DNA from: Lewinella sp. IMCC34183
GTDB lineage: Bacteria > Bacteroidota > Bacteroidia > Chitinophagales > Saprospiraceae
DNA: 64,000 nucleotides
NCBI RefSeq assembly: GCF_003390915.1
Contig: NZ_QMEM01000001.1
Span: 1 to 64,000 of the forward strand
Direction: 5' to 3'
The notes beneath the pieces are model-generated. The model worked only from the letters and a program-made list of their open reading frames with translations, was not told where the DNA came from and made no database searches. This document shows, one piece after another, positions 51,984-60,730 of this stretch; within the stretch, counting starts at the first letter, position 1; each line of letters begins with the position of its first letter. The position numbers and the translations under genes were made by a program.

Positions 51984-52898
51984 TTAGTAGGGCATCTCAC
52001 CGCCGGTGGCACCGATGACCTCACCGGTCATGTAGCTGCCTTCCTGGCTGGCGAGAAGTACGTAGGCGGGGGCAAGCTCGACGGGCTGGCCGGGGCGCTT
52101 GAGCAGGGTGGAACTGCCGAACTTCTCGATCTTGTCCTGGGGCTGTCCACCGGACGACTGCAGGGGCGTCCAGAAGGGTCCGGGAGCTACGGCGTTGACA
52201 CGGATGCCGCGTTCGGCTACCTGGGCGGCCAGGGCCTTGGTGAAGGCTACGTTAGCGGCCTTGGTCTGGGCGTAATCGATCAGGGTAGCGGAGGGGTCGA
52301 AGGACTGTACCGAGGCGGTGTTGATGATGGCGGCTCCGGCCTCCATGTGCTTCAGTGCGGCCTTGGTGATCCAGAAGGGGGCAAAGACGTTAACGTGGAA
52401 GGTATTGGAGAACTGCTCGGTGGTCAGCTCGTCGATCTTCTTCACGGCGGTCTGGCGACCGGCGTTGTTCACGAGGATATCGATACCGCCGAGCTCGGAA
52501 ACGGCCTTCTCGACCAGTTCCTGGCAGAAGGACTCCTCGACGATGTCGCCGGGAATGGCTACGGCCTTGCGCCCCTCGGCTTCGATGAGTTTAATGACTT
52601 CCTGTGCGTTCTGCTCCTCCGAGGGCAGGTAGCAGATGGCCACGTCGGCACCCTCCCGGGCGTAGGCGATGGCGGCGGCGCGGCCGATACCGGAGTCACC
52701 CCCGGTGATCAGGGCCTTGCGACCTTCCAGGCGGCCGAAGCCCACGTAGCTTTCTTCGCCGTGATCGGGCTCGGGCTCCATCTTGTTGACGCTGCCGGGA
52801 CGGTTTTGCGGCTGGCGGGGGAAGGGCGGTGCGGGGTACTGTTCGAGCGGGTTCTGCTTACGGTACCGGTCGGTTAGGTTGTTGGTGGTAGTAGACAT
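51984..52898 (-). CDS. SDR family oxidoreductase (YghA/general stress-like)
   Basis: A 304-aa short-chain dehydrogenase. It has an N-terminal extension ([12 protein letters not shown]...QNRPG), cofactor motif [22 protein letters not shown], and catalytic Ser in NTASVQS and Tyr/Lys in DYAQTKAAN. The C-terminal [14 protein letters not shown] is typical of this stress-related subgroup. Substrate unknown. It is divergent from the WbqC gene. Confidence 0.9.
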   Translation of the reverse strand: MSTTTNNLTDRYRKQNPLEQYPAPPFPRQPQNRPGSVNKMEPEPDHGEESYVGFGRLEGRKALITGGDSGIGRAAAIAYAREGADVAICYLPSEEQNAQEVIKLIEAEGRKAVAIPGDIVEESFCQELVEKAVSELGGIDILVNNAGRQTAVKKIDELTTEQFSNTFHVNVFAPFWITKAALKHMEAGAAIINTASVQSFDPSATLIDYAQTKAANVAFTKALAAQVAERGIRVNAVAPGPFWTPLQSSGGQPQDKIEKFGSSTLLKRPGQPVELAPAYVLLASQEGSYMTGEVIGATGGEMPY

Positions 52899-52951
52899 AA
52901 AATGTTGTTTATTAATGCACTTGATACCCGGCTAACGGGCAGCATTTCCCA

Positions 52952-52959
52952 TATGTTTG
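52952..52959 (+). promoter_or_regulatory. TATGTTTG box upstream of the WbqC gene
   Basis: An exact TAnnTTTG sits 17 nt before the proposed CTG start of the WbqC gene. Its TATG also forms the first possible ATG of another frame, which would then lie in the promoter and not be translated. Confidence 0.4.
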
Positions 52960-52975
52960 CCAAAACCCTCGACCG

Positions 52976-53560
52976 CTGGAGCCTAACAAGCCGCTTACTA
53001 CCACAACTGCCTATTTCCCGCCGCTCTCCTGGCTGCTGGCCGCCCTGCGCCGGGGGGAGTGGTGTTGGGAGGCGCACGAGAATTACCAGAAGGGCGGGTG
53101 GCGCAACCGCTGCCGGATCGCTGCCGCCAACGGACCGCTCCTGCTTACTATTCCGCTGGATAAAGGTAAGCACCAGCAACGGCCGATTCGGGAGGTGGGT
53201 ATCAGCTACCACGACGACTGGCCCCGGCAGCACCAGCAGGCTATCCGCTCGGCCTACGGGCGGGCACCCTACTTCGAGCACTACGGCCCGTCGTTGCTGA
53301 CCCTACTGGATGCCCCGCCAGAGCAGTTGTGGGACCTCAATTGGAGGCTGATCGAGCACGTTGTGGATGCGTTGGGCCCGGACCTGACGCTCTCATCGAC
53401 TGAGGAGTTTCTCGGCGCGGACGCGGGTGCGGTGGAACAGCCGGTACCGGAATATCCGCAGGTTTTTGCCGACCGGCACGGCTTTCAGGGGCAGCTTTCC
53501 CTGCTCGACGGGCTGTTTTGCCTGGGCCCGGAATTGCCGTTGCTGGCTTACCAGCGGTAA
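52976..53560 (+). CDS. WbqC family protein, no ATG/GTG/TTG start at its 5' end
   Basis: About 194 aa if it starts at CTG 52976. The frame reads TTTTAYFPPLSWLLAALRRG, then WEAHENYQKGGWRNRC, GPLLLTIPL and SYHDDWPRQHQQAI, all typical of WbqC, whose members usually begin a few residues before the AYFPP motif. Upstream in this frame there is no ATG, GTG or TTG before an in-frame stop at 52922, and the first GTG (53195) would cut off the conserved N-terminus. A CTG start, a frameshift or a sequence error are all possible. WbqC proteins are tied to polysaccharide biosynthesis. Confidence 0.7.
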   Translation: MEPNKPLTTTTAYFPPLSWLLAALRRGEWCWEAHENYQKGGWRNRCRIAAANGPLLLTIPLDKGKHQQRPIREVGISYHDDWPRQHQQAIRSAYGRAPYFEHYGPSLLTLLDAPPEQLWDLNWRLIEHVVDALGPDLTLSSTEEFLGADAGAVEQPVPEYPQVFADRHGFQGQLSLLDGLFCLGPELPLLAYQR

Positions 53561-54240
53561 ATCAGGCGCAGGTCGAACGGAAGATTGAAGGTGGTAAACT
53601 CACCCACGTTGTTACGACTGTCCCAGGCGTCCTCCAGGAACAGGCGGTATTCCGTATCGCTCCCGTAGGCACTGTCGACGTGGCGCACGCGACGGAAGCG
53701 CGTACCGACCCCTGCGGAAAATTCTACCGCCAGGTGCGCGGTGATGGCCCAGTCTGCGCCGACCATCAGGTTCAGCGTACGGGTGCGGGTATCCACCCCG
53801 ACCGAATCATCGTGAAGGATGAACTCGCCGGTCTCCGTTTCTTCCTGGAAGGTGGCCACGGTGCGGTGGGTGCGCCAAAGCAGATCGCCCCGGACCTGCA
53901 CGAAGGGAACGAGCGGGGTTTCGGGGCGCTGCACGAAATAGCGCCGGCCGGTAAGGTGCAGCCGCCCGCCCCGCTGATCGCTGACATTGACCGTCGGTTC
54001 ATCCTGGGGGAGGAGCCACAGGTAGCCGACCTCGGCCGACCAGCCGGCGGGCCAGACCAGGCCCACGGCTCCGAGGAGTCCCCGATTGACTGGTTCGAGC
54101 AGTTTGGGCGGCGACCAGGCGACGTACGGCCGCAAGCGACCTTCCGGGGCGGTTTCCGCGATCGACTGTCCGGACATCACCGAAGCGGCGCAGATGACCA
54201 GTACGATGATTGGCAGGAACCGGGGGTGGCGAGCATTCAT
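53548..54240 (-). CDS. Secreted beta-barrel-like protein
   Basis: A 230-aa protein with a signal peptide (to about residue 25, VMSGQS) and alternating strands, ending FDLRLIYRW with a terminal aromatic residue as in outer-membrane proteins. No family was recognised. It overlaps convergent WbqC by 13 bp and is divergent from the dynamin-like gene. Confidence 0.6.
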   Translation of the reverse strand: MNARHPRFLPIIVLVICAASVMSGQSIAETAPEGRLRPYVAWSPPKLLEPVNRGLLGAVGLVWPAGWSAEVGYLWLLPQDEPTVNVSDQRGGRLHLTGRRYFVQRPETPLVPFVQVRGDLLWRTHRTVATFQEETETGEFILHDDSVGVDTRTRTLNLMVGADWAITAHLAVEFSAGVGTRFRRVRHVDSAYGSDTEYRLFLEDAWDSRNNVGEFTTFNLPFDLRLIYRW

Positions 54241-54276
54241 GACCTGACAACGCGGTGCGGGTAGTCGCCGCTGCTT

Positions 54277-54284
54277 TACCTTCG
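54277..54284 (+). promoter_or_regulatory. TACCTTCG box 4 nt before the dynamin-like gene
   Basis: TACCTTCG is followed by TAGC and the ATG at 54289, the same spacing seen at ubiE and PAP2. Confidence 0.4.
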
Positions 54285-54288
54285 TAGC

Positions 54289-56010
54289 ATGTCCAACCTA
54301 ATCGACGCCGGCCTCCAGGCCGACCGCGCCCGCCTTGAGGAGATCATCAAGCGGCTGCACGAACTCACCATCCGTATCGGCCACGAAGAGATGGCCCGTA
54401 CGGTGAGCGACCTGCGCAACCGCATCTTCGAACCCTTCATGTTCGTGATCGTCGGGGAGGTGAAGGCTGGTAAGTCCAGCTTCGTCAACGCCCTGCTGGC
54501 TACCGGTGAGGAGATCGCCAAGGCCGCCCCCCAGCCGATGACCGATACCATCCAGCAGATCATCTACGGGGAAGAGCGGCGCGAAGTGACCGTGAACCCC
54601 TACCTGAAGAAGATCTTCCTGCCGGTCGAGATCCTCCGGGAGATCGCCATCGTCGATACGCCCGGTACCAACACGATTGTGGAATACCACCAGGAGATCA
54701 CCGAGCAGTTCATTCCCGCCAGCGACCTGATCGTCTTCGTTTTCGAAGCCAAGAACCCCTACCGGCAGTCGGCCTGGGACTTCTTCAAGTACATCCACGG
54801 CGACTGGCGCAAGAAGACCATCTTCGTGCTCCAGCAGCGCGACCTGGCCACCGAACAGGAACTGGCGGTCAACCGGGAGGGCGTGGCCGAAAAGGCGCGA
54901 AAGGAGGGAATCGAGGCGCCCCAGGTCTTTGCCGTGAGCGCCCGCGACGAACAGGCCGGCCAGGCCGATACCGGCTTCGCGCCGCTGCGGCAGTACATCG
55001 CCGACAACATCACCGGCGGACGGGCGCCCCGCCTGAAGCTCAACAACAGCGTGCTCACCGCCCAGACCATCAACGAAAAGATCGCCGACGGCCTCCTGAC
55101 CCGCCGCCGGCAGTACGAGGCCGACGCCGCCTTCCGGCAGGATATCCAGCAGACCCTCGACGAGCAGGTAGCCCAGAGTAACAAGCAGGTGGACCTGATG
55201 GTCGAGAACCTGCTGCTCACCTACGACGGCATCACCCGCGACAAGCTGGCCGAGCTGCGGGGCGGGCTAAGTATGTTCGGCCTGGTGAAGCGCAGCATCG
55301 CCTCCACCTTCGGCAGTACGCCCGGCGCCAAGGAGTGGCTCGAGAACCTGGCCAGCGGCCTCGAGACCGACCTGAACGAAAAACTGCGCGCCCGCCTCAA
55401 CGAAAACGTCGTGGACCTGGCCGAGACCATCCAGCAAATGGTCAAGACCATCGACCTGAAACTGCGGGGCAGCCAGACGATCCTCAGCAACGACCACGAA
55501 ATCTTCAGCAGCATCGCCGAACGTAGGGAGAACGTCCTGCGCGACCTGCAGGACCAGTTCAATCGCTTCGTTAGCAAGACGGAGAACTTTACCGACGAGA
55601 GCCTCTTCGCCGACCGGGAGAATATTGCTCCCAACCTGGCTGCCGGCGGGGGTATCGCGGCACTCGGCGTCATCCTGATGGCCCTGAGCACGCTGCCGGT
55701 GGTGGACGTAACCGGTGGCGTACTGACCACCGTGGGCATCATCTTTGCCGGCTTCAGTACTCGCGGCAAGCGCAAGCGGATCGTGGAAGGCTTCGAGGAG
55801 GAGATCAGCACGGGCCGCACCCGGCTGGCTACCGAGCTCGAGGAGAAGCTCAAGAGCTACATCGCCACCCTGCGCCGCCGCATCGAGGGCAACTTCGGCC
55901 GCTTCGACGAGATGCTGGAGCGCGAGGAGAAAAACCTGCTGATCCTCGAGGGCACCCACCGGGAGGTGCGGCAGGAGCTGGCGGTGCTGGAGGAAGAGCT
56001 AACGCCCTGA
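54289..56010 (+). CDS. Dynamin-family GTPase, membrane-remodelling type
   Basis: A 573-aa protein. The GTPase has G1 GEVKAGKSS (56-64), G2 threonine at T85, G3 DTPG (123-126) and a degenerate G4 QQRD (182-185). Long helical regions (about 260-450) follow, then two membrane segments (about 453-489) forming the paddle, and a charged helical C-terminus. This is the plan of bacterial dynamin-like proteins that act on membranes in stress or division. It begins 4 nt after a TACCTTCG box; a pseudouridine synthase gene follows. Confidence 0.87.
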   Translation: MSNLIDAGLQADRARLEEIIKRLHELTIRIGHEEMARTVSDLRNRIFEPFMFVIVGEVKAGKSSFVNALLATGEEIAKAAPQPMTDTIQQIIYGEERREVTVNPYLKKIFLPVEILREIAIVDTPGTNTIVEYHQEITEQFIPASDLIVFVFEAKNPYRQSAWDFFKYIHGDWRKKTIFVLQQRDLATEQELAVNREGVAEKARKEGIEAPQVFAVSARDEQAGQADTGFAPLRQYIADNITGGRAPRLKLNNSVLTAQTINEKIADGLLTRRRQYEADAAFRQDIQQTLDEQVAQSNKQVDLMVENLLLTYDGITRDKLAELRGGLSMFGLVKRSIASTFGSTPGAKEWLENLASGLETDLNEKLRARLNENVVDLAETIQQMVKTIDLKLRGSQTILSNDHEIFSSIAERRENVLRDLQDQFNRFVSKTENFTDESLFADRENIAPNLAAGGGIAALGVILMALSTLPVVDVTGGVLTTVGIIFAGFSTRGKRKRIVEGFEEEISTGRTRLATELEEKLKSYIATLRRRIEGNFGRFDEMLEREEKNLLILEGTHREVRQELAVLEEELTP

Positions 56011-56014
56011 TTCC

Positions 56015-56602
56015 GTGGCCCATCGATACTTTCTCCTCGACAAGCCCTACGGCATGCTTTCGCAGTTTACCCGCGAGCTACCGGAGCACCGGACACTGGC
56101 CGACCTGCACGCCTTTCCGGCCGGTGTCTACCCCGTGGGCCGGCTCGACCGGGATAGTGAGGGCTTGCTGATCCTGACCGACGATACCCGCCTGAACCAC
56201 CGCCTGCTGCAACCCGCCCACGGGCACCGGCGCACCTATTGGGTACAGATAGAGGGGGCACCGACGCCCGCGGACCTGCACCGCCTGGCCGCCGGACCTA
56301 CCATACGCATCAAGGGTAAAAGCCACGCTTCGCTGCCGCTGACGGTTGAACCCATCGCACCCGCGCTCCCGCCCCGGGATCCGCCCGTGCGCTACCGCAA
56401 GAACGTACCCGACAGCTGGCTGGCCCTTACCCTGACCGAGGGAAAAAACCGGCAGGTACGGCGCATGTGTGCGGCCGTGGGCTATCCGGTGCTGCGGCTG
56501 GTGCGGCAAGCCATAGCCGGGGTCAGCCGGGCGGACCTGCTGGGGGAGCGGGTACGGGAGGTGGACGGCGACTGGCTCCGCGATCGCCTCGAACCTCGGT
56601 AG
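56015..56602 (+). CDS. rRNA pseudouridine synthase (RluE/RsuA-like)
   Basis: A 195-aa enzyme without an S4 domain. The catalytic Asp is D45 in VGRLDRDSEGLLILT, and LTLTEGKNRQVRRM is the second family motif. This matches the RluE type, which modifies 23S rRNA. GTG 56015 is 4 bp after the dynamin-like stop, so it is likely co-transcribed. Confidence 0.88.
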   Translation: MAHRYFLLDKPYGMLSQFTRELPEHRTLADLHAFPAGVYPVGRLDRDSEGLLILTDDTRLNHRLLQPAHGHRRTYWVQIEGAPTPADLHRLAAGPTIRIKGKSHASLPLTVEPIAPALPPRDPPVRYRKNVPDSWLALTLTEGKNRQVRRMCAAVGYPVLRLVRQAIAGVSRADLLGERVREVDGDWLRDRLEPR

Positions 56603-56670
56603 GGGGGTTGGTATTCTACGAATAAATCGCGTTCTTAGCCAACGCATTGGTAACCAAACACCCCACCCCT

Positions 56671-56886
56671 ATGGAACGGCTACGCAGAACCCTCGAGCGC
56701 TCCGCCTTCGGCGTGTGCGGCTGGCTGGGCGACAAGATGGGCATCCGGCGGACGCGCGTGCGGCTTTACTTCATCTACCTCTCGTGCCTTTCCCTCGGCT
56801 CCTCCTTACTGTTTTATTTCTTCGCCGCCTTTTGGCTGAACGTTCGCGAGTACATGCGTGAAGGACGCCGACAGATGGGGCTATAA
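56671..56886 (+). CDS. Small PspC-domain protein
   Basis: A 71-aa protein with one PspC-like domain: FGVCGWLGDKMGIRRTRVR followed by a long hydrophobic helix (about 30-55). Full PspC is longer and usually sits with other psp genes, which are absent here. ATG 56671 was chosen over TTG 56647. Confidence 0.65.
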   Translation: MERLRRTLERSAFGVCGWLGDKMGIRRTRVRLYFIYLSCLSLGSSLLFYFFAAFWLNVREYMREGRRQMGL

Positions 56887-56955
56887 CGGCGCGGACGCGG
56901 GTGCGGTGTAGCGACGGTAACCTACATTGCGGGCCCGTTACCAATACTCTGCTCC

Positions 56956-58209
56956 GTGACCGAATCAACAGAAACCCCGAACGCGTCCACCCCCCTCGGA
57001 ATCGCCATCATCGGGCTGGGCGGGGCCGTCGGCACGACGGTCGCGGCCGGCCTCGAACTCATCCGCTCCGGCCGGCAGGATACGACCGGCCTTCCGCTGG
57101 CCGAATTCACCGGACTTGACCTTACCGACTACCGGTCGGTGTACTGCCGGGGCTGGGACCTCTTCGATCAGGATCTGCTGACCGCCGCCCGCCACCACGG
57201 CGTACTGTCCGAGAAGCAGCTCGAGGCCGTGGCTGGCAGCCTCGCCGCCCAGCGGCCCTGGACCGCGATCAGCAACCGAAACTACTGTCGCGGGGTAGTG
57301 GGCGAGCGCGACAGCACCGGTACGCACCGGGAACTTATCGCGGGTATCATCAAGCAACTGGATGCGTTTTCCGGCGACCTCGGAGGTTCCGTGGTGGTCA
57401 TCAACCTGGCCAGCACGGAACACGCTCTCGATCCCGCCGGCGACATTTACCATTCGGTGGAAGCCTTCGAGGCGGCGCTCGACGCGAACCATACCGGTAT
57501 CACCCCCGCCATGCTGTACGCCTACGCCTGCATCAGCCACGGGGTTGCCTACGGGAACTTTACGCCGAGTCGGGCGGCCGATATCCCGGCCCTCCGCGAA
57601 CTGGCGGGACAGCGACAGGTACCCGTGGCCGGAAAGGACGGCAAGACGGGGCAGACCTTCATCAAGACGGTGCTGGCTCCGGCGTTTCGCGCCCGGGCCC
57701 TGCGGGTTGACGGCTGGTTCAGTACCAACATTCTTGGCAACCGCGATGGAGAGGCGCTTCGCCACCCCGAATCCCTGGAAAACAAAATCGGTACCAAGGG
57801 AGACGTGCTGACGAGCTGCCTGGGCTACCCCGTGGAGGACCACCTGGTACGCATCAATTACTACCGCCCGCGGGGCGACGACAAGGAGGCCTGGGACAAT
57901 ATCGACTTCACCGGCTTCCTCGGCCAGCGAATGCAGATGAAGGTCGACTTCCTTTGCAAGGACAGCATCCTGGCCGCCCCGCTGGCCATCGAGATCGCCC
58001 GCTGCCTGGACCTGGCCCGCCGCCGCGGGCAGGGTGGGGTAGTGGAGGCGCTGGGCGCCTTCTTCAAGGCACCCATGACGCGCGACGGGCGGGATCCCGC
58101 ACACGCCTTCCCCGAGCAGCAAGCCGAGTTATCGCGCTGGCTGCACGCCCAGGGAGCCACGGACCCGGCCGGTCCCTCCACCTCCGATTACGTACCGCAC
58201 CCGGAATAA
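56956..58209 (+). CDS. ino1: Inositol-3-phosphate synthase
   Basis: A 417-aa enzyme turning glucose 6-phosphate into inositol 3-phosphate. It has the NAD motif GIAIIGLGGAVGTT, NRDGEALRHPESLENKIGTKG and FLCKDSILAAPL, all typical of the MIPS family. GTG 56956 precedes it; no ATG is near. TACATTGC lies 26 nt upstream. It is 2 bp from a sugar-epimerase-like gene, so inositol derivatives may be the pathway of this operon. Confidence 0.93.
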   Translation: MTESTETPNASTPLGIAIIGLGGAVGTTVAAGLELIRSGRQDTTGLPLAEFTGLDLTDYRSVYCRGWDLFDQDLLTAARHHGVLSEKQLEAVAGSLAAQRPWTAISNRNYCRGVVGERDSTGTHRELIAGIIKQLDAFSGDLGGSVVVINLASTEHALDPAGDIYHSVEAFEAALDANHTGITPAMLYAYACISHGVAYGNFTPSRAADIPALRELAGQRQVPVAGKDGKTGQTFIKTVLAPAFRARALRVDGWFSTNILGNRDGEALRHPESLENKIGTKGDVLTSCLGYPVEDHLVRINYYRPRGDDKEAWDNIDFTGFLGQRMQMKVDFLCKDSILAAPLAIEIARCLDLARRRGQGGVVEALGAFFKAPMTRDGRDPAHAFPEQQAELSRWLHAQGATDPAGPSTSDYVPHPE

Positions 58210-58211
58210 GC

Positions 58212-59069
58212 ATGAGCACGCTTCGCTACGCCTACAACACCAACGGCTGCGCCCACCACCGGCTGCCGGATGCCCTGCGACTTATCGCCGCGGCCGGCTA
58301 CGCGGGCGTGGCGCTCACGCTCGACTGGCATCACCTGGACCCCCTCGCCCCGGACTGGGAGCGGCGCACGGAGGAGGTGGGCAGGCAGCTGGACGAACTG
58401 CAGCTGGGCTGCGTGATCGAAACCGGAGCCCGCTACCTCCTGGACCCGCGAACCAAGCACGAACCCACCCTGCTGCACCCCTCGGCGGCCGGTCGGGCCC
58501 GGCGCGTCGCCTTCCTCAAGCGCGCAGCCGATATCGCCCACCGACTGGGGGCGGAAACCGTCTCGTGCTGGGCGGGTGTGCGGCAGGCGGCCGTGGGGAA
58601 GCGCGAAGCCTACGGGTACCTGGTGGACGGGATGACCGAGGTCGTAGCCTACGCCACCGAGCGGGGGGTGACCATCAGCCTGGAACCCGAACCCGGCATG
58701 CTGGTGGAGACCAACGCAGACTACCTGCAGCTCAAGCAGGCGAATCACGTGCTTGCCAAGCACTTACGCCTGGCCCTCGACGTAGGCCACGTATGGGTGA
58801 CGGGGGAGGGAGACCCGGCAGCGGCGGTAACTACCCACGCCCGCGACCTGGGGACGGTGGCGATCGAGGGAATGAACCGGGGTGTCCACCTCCACCTGCC
58901 CCCGCACGAGGGCGATATGGAACTGGGGCCCGTGCTCCGGAATTTGCGGGCGATCGATTTTCGCGGCCTGGTGTGCCTGGAACTCAGCCGCGAAAGTACG
59001 CGTGCCCACCTGGCCATCCCGGAAGGCATCAAGTATCTGCGGACGCTGGAAGGCACGGCAGTCGGCTAA
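58212..59069 (+). CDS. Sugar phosphate isomerase/epimerase-like TIM barrel
   Basis: A 285-aa xylose-isomerase-like protein with metal-binding Glu, Asp and His residues in SLEPEPGMLVE, LALDVGHVWV and HLHLPPHEGD. The N-terminus NTNGCAHHRLPDAL is unusual for inosose enzymes. It follows inositol-3-phosphate synthase by 2 bp, so it may act on an inositol derivative. EboE-type proteins share the fold, but EboE is longer and other ebo genes are absent. Confidence 0.75.
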   Translation: MSTLRYAYNTNGCAHHRLPDALRLIAAAGYAGVALTLDWHHLDPLAPDWERRTEEVGRQLDELQLGCVIETGARYLLDPRTKHEPTLLHPSAAGRARRVAFLKRAADIAHRLGAETVSCWAGVRQAAVGKREAYGYLVDGMTEVVAYATERGVTISLEPEPGMLVETNADYLQLKQANHVLAKHLRLALDVGHVWVTGEGDPAAAVTTHARDLGTVAIEGMNRGVHLHLPPHEGDMELGPVLRNLRAIDFRGLVCLELSRESTRAHLAIPEGIKYLRTLEGTAVG

Positions 59070-59099
59070 CTTTCGACGCCGCGAATTGTCTTTGTTGCC

Positions 59100-60095
59100 A
59101 TGCCGCACCAACCATCCGCCGACCTCCGCGACTGGTCCGGCCGCCTCAACCGGCTGGCGGCCGCGGGACGGCCCTGCTTCTTCCTGCTGGACTTCGAACT
59201 GCGGCAACCCCGGCTCTGGACGCTGGATCAATTGCCGGACGCGGGCGTCCGGTTTGCGTTTCCGGGGCACCCCGACCCGCTGCGTACGGCGCCCCGGCCG
59301 GGAAAACTGCATGGCCCCGGTCCGGACCGGCAGGCTTATGCTGCCGCTTACGCCGCGGTACAGGCAGGGCTGCGCCATGGCGACAGCTTTCTCACCAACC
59401 TCACCTTCCCCAGTCCAGTGGACTTCGCGGGTACCCTTACGGCGGCTTACGAACACGCCGCCGCGACCTACCGCGTGCTCCTGCCGGGTCGCTTTGCCTG
59501 CTTCAGTCCGGAAAGCTTCGTGAAGGTCACCGCGGCGGGCCGCATCGAAACCCGACCAATGAAGGGCACGGCACCGGATACGGCGGCCGGCCGGGCGGCA
59601 CTACTGGGGAGTACCAAGGAGATCGCGGAGCACGCCACCATCGTGGACCTCATGCGGAACGACCTGAGCCAGTTGGCGCGCGAAGTCCGGGTGCTGGAGT
59701 ACCGCTACCTGGACTCCACCGAGGCGGGCGCGGCGGGCCTGCTGCAGTCGAGCTCGCGCATCGGGGGGCAACTGCCGTCGGACTGGAGAGAACGACTGGG
59801 CGACTGGCTCCTGCAGCTATTACCGGCCGGTTCCGTCAGCGGGGCACCGAAGCCGGCTACCCTTGACCTGATCCGCCGCGCCGAAGGCGGGCCAAGGGGG
59901 TACTACTGTGGCGTCGCGGGCTACTTTGACGGGGCGGAACTCGACAGTTGCGTCCTGATTCGCTTCCTTGAACGGCGGGCGGATGGTGGGTTTATGTTCC
60001 GGTCGGGCGGGGGCATTACGGCCCGCAGCACGGAAGCGGAAGAGTATGCCGAGCTGCTGGCCAAGATCCGTCTTCCCCTGGGGAAATACGTTTAG
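59100..60095 (+). CDS. pabB: Aminodeoxychorismate synthase component I (PabB)
   Basis: A 331-aa chorismate-using enzyme for folate. It has SFLTNLTFP, RPMKGTAPD, IVDLMRNDLSQLA, SVSGAPKPATLDLI and GGGITARSTEAEEY, all of the anthranilate synthase/PabB family. It is short because it lacks the N-terminal domain of longer PabB proteins. It lies 30 bp after the epimerase-like gene and 20 bp before pabC. Confidence 0.93.
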   Translation: MPHQPSADLRDWSGRLNRLAAAGRPCFFLLDFELRQPRLWTLDQLPDAGVRFAFPGHPDPLRTAPRPGKLHGPGPDRQAYAAAYAAVQAGLRHGDSFLTNLTFPSPVDFAGTLTAAYEHAAATYRVLLPGRFACFSPESFVKVTAAGRIETRPMKGTAPDTAAGRAALLGSTKEIAEHATIVDLMRNDLSQLAREVRVLEYRYLDSTEAGAAGLLQSSSRIGGQLPSDWRERLGDWLLQLLPAGSVSGAPKPATLDLIRRAEGGPRGYYCGVAGYFDGAELDSCVLIRFLERRADGGFMFRSGGGITARSTEAEEYAELLAKIRLPLGKYV

Positions 60096-60100
60096 CCTTA

Positions 60101-60108
60101 TATCTTCG
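60101..60108 (+). promoter_or_regulatory. TATCTTCG box 7 nt before pabC
   Basis: TATCTTCG lies in the pabB-pabC gap, 7 nt before the ATG at 60116. It may give pabC its own transcript. Confidence 0.35.
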
Positions 60109-60115
60109 CGCGTCG

Positions 60116-60730
60116 ATGGCCCCTTCCGCTCCTCACTTTCTTGAAACCATCCGCATTGTTGACGGTCAGCCGCAGTTGCTTTCGCGTCACCAGACGCGGG
60201 TGGACCGTACCCGTCACCGGTTCTTTGGCAAGGCGCCCGCCTTCCGCCTCAGCCGGGTTATCGACGAGCTTGACCTGCCCGCCAGCGGGGTCCACAAACT
60301 GCGGATCGTGTATGGTGCCTCGCTCGAAAGTGCAGAGGTGCACCCATATACGATCCGGCCGGTACGTTCGCTTCGCGTAATCGAGGCCGACGACCTGCGG
60401 TACGGCAAGAAGTACGCCGACCGGAGCCACCTGGAGAAACTATTCGCGCAGCGGGCGGGCTGTGACGATGTCCTGATCGTGCAGCGTAACCACCTGACCG
60501 ACAGTAGCTATGCGAACCTGGCTTTCCACGATGGTAACAAGTGGTATACACCGGCTTGGCCCCTGCTTCCCGGTACTCGTCGGGAGGAATTGATCGACCG
60601 GGGCGTACTCTTTCCGACCGTCATACGGCTACGGGACCTGTACCAGTTCGAGGAAGTGCGCCTCGTCAACGCGATGATGGAGTGGGAAGAGTCGCCAACC
60701 ATTCCGACCACGGCGGTCCTGCGGCACTAG
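60116..60730 (+). CDS. pabC: Aminodeoxychorismate lyase-like class IV aminotransferase (PabC)
   Basis: A 204-aa PLP protein following pabB. The likely PLP lysine is K99 in GKKYADRSHL, and LTDSSYANLAFHD matches the conserved Ser/Asn region. It starts with FLETIRIVDGQP. It is shorter than E. coli PabC (269 aa) and diverged, so the role rests partly on the neighbour. It would release 4-aminobenzoate. The stop overlaps the convergent START gene (CTAG). Confidence 0.8.
   Translation: MAPSAPHFLETIRIVDGQPQLLSRHQTRVDRTRHRFFGKAPAFRLSRVIDELDLPASGVHKLRIVYGASLESAEVHPYTIRPVRSLRVIEADDLRYGKKYADRSHLEKLFAQRAGCDDVLIVQRNHLTDSSYANLAFHDGNKWYTPAWPLLPGTRREELIDRGVLFPTVIRLRDLYQFEEVRLVNAMMEWEESPTIPTTAVLRH

Noticed and set aside
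52902-53300. 132-codon plus-strand ORF over the WbqC region
   Set aside because: Its sequence is low-complexity and the WbqC motifs are in another frame.
56956-59069. Ebo (eustigmatophyte bacterial operon) cluster
   Set aside because: Only an inositol synthase and a TIM-barrel protein are present; EboA, B, C, D and F are missing and the TIM-barrel protein is shorter than EboE.
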